DNA from: Strigamia acuminata
Lineage: Eukaryota > Arthropoda > Chilopoda > Geophilomorpha > Linotaeniidae
DNA: 64,000 nt
Direction: 5' to 3'
Assembly: GCA_949358305.1 (NCBI GenBank)
Contig: OX442321.1
Span: forward strand, 9,573,605 to 9,637,604
Below the pieces are notes generated by a model that had not been told where the DNA came from, did no database searches, and saw only the letters and a list, made by a program, of their open reading frames with translations. Of the stretch, positions 62,029-64,000 are shown piece by piece; position 1 is the first letter of the stretch, and each line of letters starts with the position of its first letter. The position numbers and the translations under genes were made by a program.

Positions 62029-64000
62029 CTGCAATTAAATAAAATTATATTACATTATGGTGTTGTTATGTAGTAAAAGCTTACGAAAGTAAATTATAGG
62101 TTTACAATTTTGTGCGAAATAGGTTTTTTTTGTGCACTTTATACCATACAATTTCAATGCTGAATTATAGAGCAGGTAGGGTACAAAGGTAGAATTCATG
62201 AATTTTTAAAACTACTGAATTGACATGAAAAGTATTTTAAGTATTGAAAAATTGAGTGGGGGTGAAAAAAAAATGGTTTTAAAATGGAAAAAGGAGATGT
62301 ACACTTATGATGCAATAAATAGATTTTTTTCTGCTATTTTGAGCAAATTTTTTTGAAATTTTTTTGAAATGAAATATTTTTATTTGCGTTTGGGCTTATA
62401 CAGAGTAAAAATCTTCGTGTTTTATCAGGGCCGAAATTGAAAACAGATAAATTAGATAAGAATAAAATTTTACTTTGACATGTTTTATGTAGTGTCGGAT
62501 TTTATTTATGAGAAGCTTATGTTTGGATGTATAAGAATAAATCAGTTGATGCATTGATCGCGGACCAGTGTTTATCAAAATGCTGTCAATGACGGACATC
62601 AAAGAGATTTTATGTATTAATGGTGTGATGTGGCTTAATCTCGTAAATGATCTCATTTCGATTTGGAATTTCAAGTTGTCTTGAGTTGAGATGATGACAC
62701 ATGTGTTTAATGAGTTAATCTGAGAGGAAAGACTTGTTAACAATCGGTCCTCTTTGATTTTCAAAAACAACCTTATGTAATGAGATAGATAGTCGTGAGC
62801 AGAGAGATAGAGAAATGTAAGGACATTGCATCAAGGCATTTCTGAGCATGCAAGTGCATTTTTGCAGTTGAAATGGCCATTTTTGCAGTTGAAATGGCCA
62901 TTTTTGCAGTTGAAATGGCCATTTTTGCAGCTGAAATGTCAATTTTTGCAGCTGAAATGCCAATTATTGCAGCTGAAATGCCAATTTTTGCAGCTGAAAG
63001 GGCAATTTTTGCTGAAAGGGCAATTTTTGCAGCTGAAAGGGCAAACTTTGCAGCTGAAGTGGCAATTTTTTCAACTAAAATGGCAATTTTTTCAACTAAA
63101 ATGGCAATTTTTTTAACTAAAATGGCAATTTTTTCAACTAAAATGGCAATTTTTTCAGCTAAAATGGCAATTTTTCCAACTAAAATGGCAATTTTTGCAG
63201 CTGAAATAGCAATTTAAGAAAATCAGTTTAAATCCAAGACCATCGAGAATTCCAAGTAATCTTATTCAATATTCCATTATAATTTGAGTTGTGAAAACAA
63301 CAAGCTCTGATGACAAGTAGTAGAATTAATAATTTGTTATAAATAAGACTTCCTAAATAGAAGAAATCGATGCAGGGATCGAAGTTCTGGTAGTTCGATC
63401 AGATCCATCTTGTACACAATTTTATTTTGTATTTGTTTTGTATTATTTACTGTGATTATAAAACTTATAACAAGGCGTCTGTTTTCTACTCACTAACCAA
63501 TTAATGTTGAGAAAAGGATTCTAGCGTGTTGTTAGCGCGGTGAAATTTGCATAAGTGACTCTTATCCTGTGTTAAGTCACATTAGAGCAGCGTCAGATAT
63601 TACTTGCCTTATCCCTAAAAATGATGGTAGGTAATTTAATTTTTCGTATTTGTATTCAGCGTGCATTCCAAGTAAACACTGTGTGAAATGAGTGTCCTTT
63701 AATAATCTGACGTGGCAAAATCAAGTTTCGTCTACATTTGTATAAAAAATGTGTCCAAACTACAAATTTGACTGAAAAATTTAATAACTTGCATTTTATT
63801 GCATTTGGAATGTCAAGTAAAAGCATTTTTTCATGCTTTTAGCTTATTGACAGGGTTTTTCAACTCTATCGAGGTTAAAATATTAAAAATCTTAATTGTT
63901 TGGTTGCCATGGCGATCAATTAGTTTTGTTCTATAGTCGTAAGAGACAGCAATAAAAATCAGTTTAATAAAGCGATCAATAGCAATTAGCTGCAGGTTTT
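62029..64000 (-). other. Inferred last intron of the TPR gene (partial)
   Basis: No further coding exon is visible on the minus strand up to the window end. It contains the 21-bp array at 62855-63215 and an X-box-like GTTGCCATGGCGATC at 63903-63917. The far boundary is not in the window. Confidence 0.5.
62855..63215. repeat. 21-bp minisatellite with graded unit variants, about 17 copies
   Basis: Units run from TTTTTGCAGTTGAAATGGCCA (three copies) to TTTTTGCAGCTGAAATGCCAA, then TTTTTGCAGCTGAAAGGGCAA, then TTTTTTCAACTAAAATGGCAA, and finish with a GCAGCTGAAATAGCAA unit; one unit has lost three bases. GGCCATTT...AAATGGCC forms a dyad across neighbouring units. Open frames of 7-residue repeats follow from the 21-bp period. 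Confidence 0.95.

Noticed and set aside
62873-63217. 114-codon frame of heptad-like repeats (AIFAVEM)
   Set aside because: Same 21-bp period artefact; no start context, splice sites or non-repeat flanking domain.
63340-63420. Minus-strand MDLIELPELRSLHRFL frame as an upstream TPR exon
   Set aside because: Only 23 codons, no donor in frame and no TPR pattern.

Overview
This is AT-rich nuclear DNA from an animal, most likely an invertebrate. The evidence is two intron-split genes whose proteins are clearly metazoan (an ATP11-class P4-ATPase and a Cys-type methionine sulfoxide reductase B), introns mostly 50-100 bp with GT-AG ends, poly-T-rich spacers, and many MITE-like inverted-repeat elements and minisatellites. 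I cannot name the phylum. The compact introns beside long gene-poor spacers, the GA/CT tracts and the AGGTGGCGC-type CTCF-like words would suit an arthropod or another small-intron invertebrate, but this is only an inference.

Layout. 1-3.6 kb: spacer. 3.6-4.9 kb: probable promoter and 5' end of the flippase gene. 4.9-11.2 kb (+): a complete P4-ATPase gene of the ATP11A/B/C class, reconstructed here as 25 coding exons and about 1150 residues, with several possible alternative C-termini. 12.17-13.33 kb (-): a complete three-exon methionine-R-sulfoxide reductase B gene (145 residues), convergent with the flippase. It shows only as short fragments in a plain ORF reading, and its last exon is masked by an unrelated 104-codon ORF on the opposite strand. 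13.3-61.8 kb: about 48 kb with no gene I can support. It holds MITE-like elements (15.2, 17.3, 22.2, 26.3, 31.5, 36.1 and 46.7 kb), a Ty1/copia gag relic (27.6-27.9 kb), tandem arrays (15.4, 19.1, 28.6, 36.0 and 48.9 kb), CTCF-like motifs and a GC-richer CT/GA tract region near 60.4-61.1 kb that looks like a promoter or regulatory block. 61.87-62.03 kb (-): the last coding exon of a TPR-repeat protein whose other exons lie beyond at least 2 kb of intron, to the right of this window. 62.85-63.2 kb: a 21-bp minisatellite inside that inferred intron.

The flippase (membrane lipid asymmetry), MsrB (repair of oxidised methionine) and the TPR protein show no shared pathway; they are simply neighbours. 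The most notable non-gene signal is a set of tandem arrays with a period of about 21 bp (12.9, 15.4, 28.6, 48.9 and 62.9 kb). Several have units with internal dyad symmetry, and at least two lie inside inverted-repeat-bounded elements.
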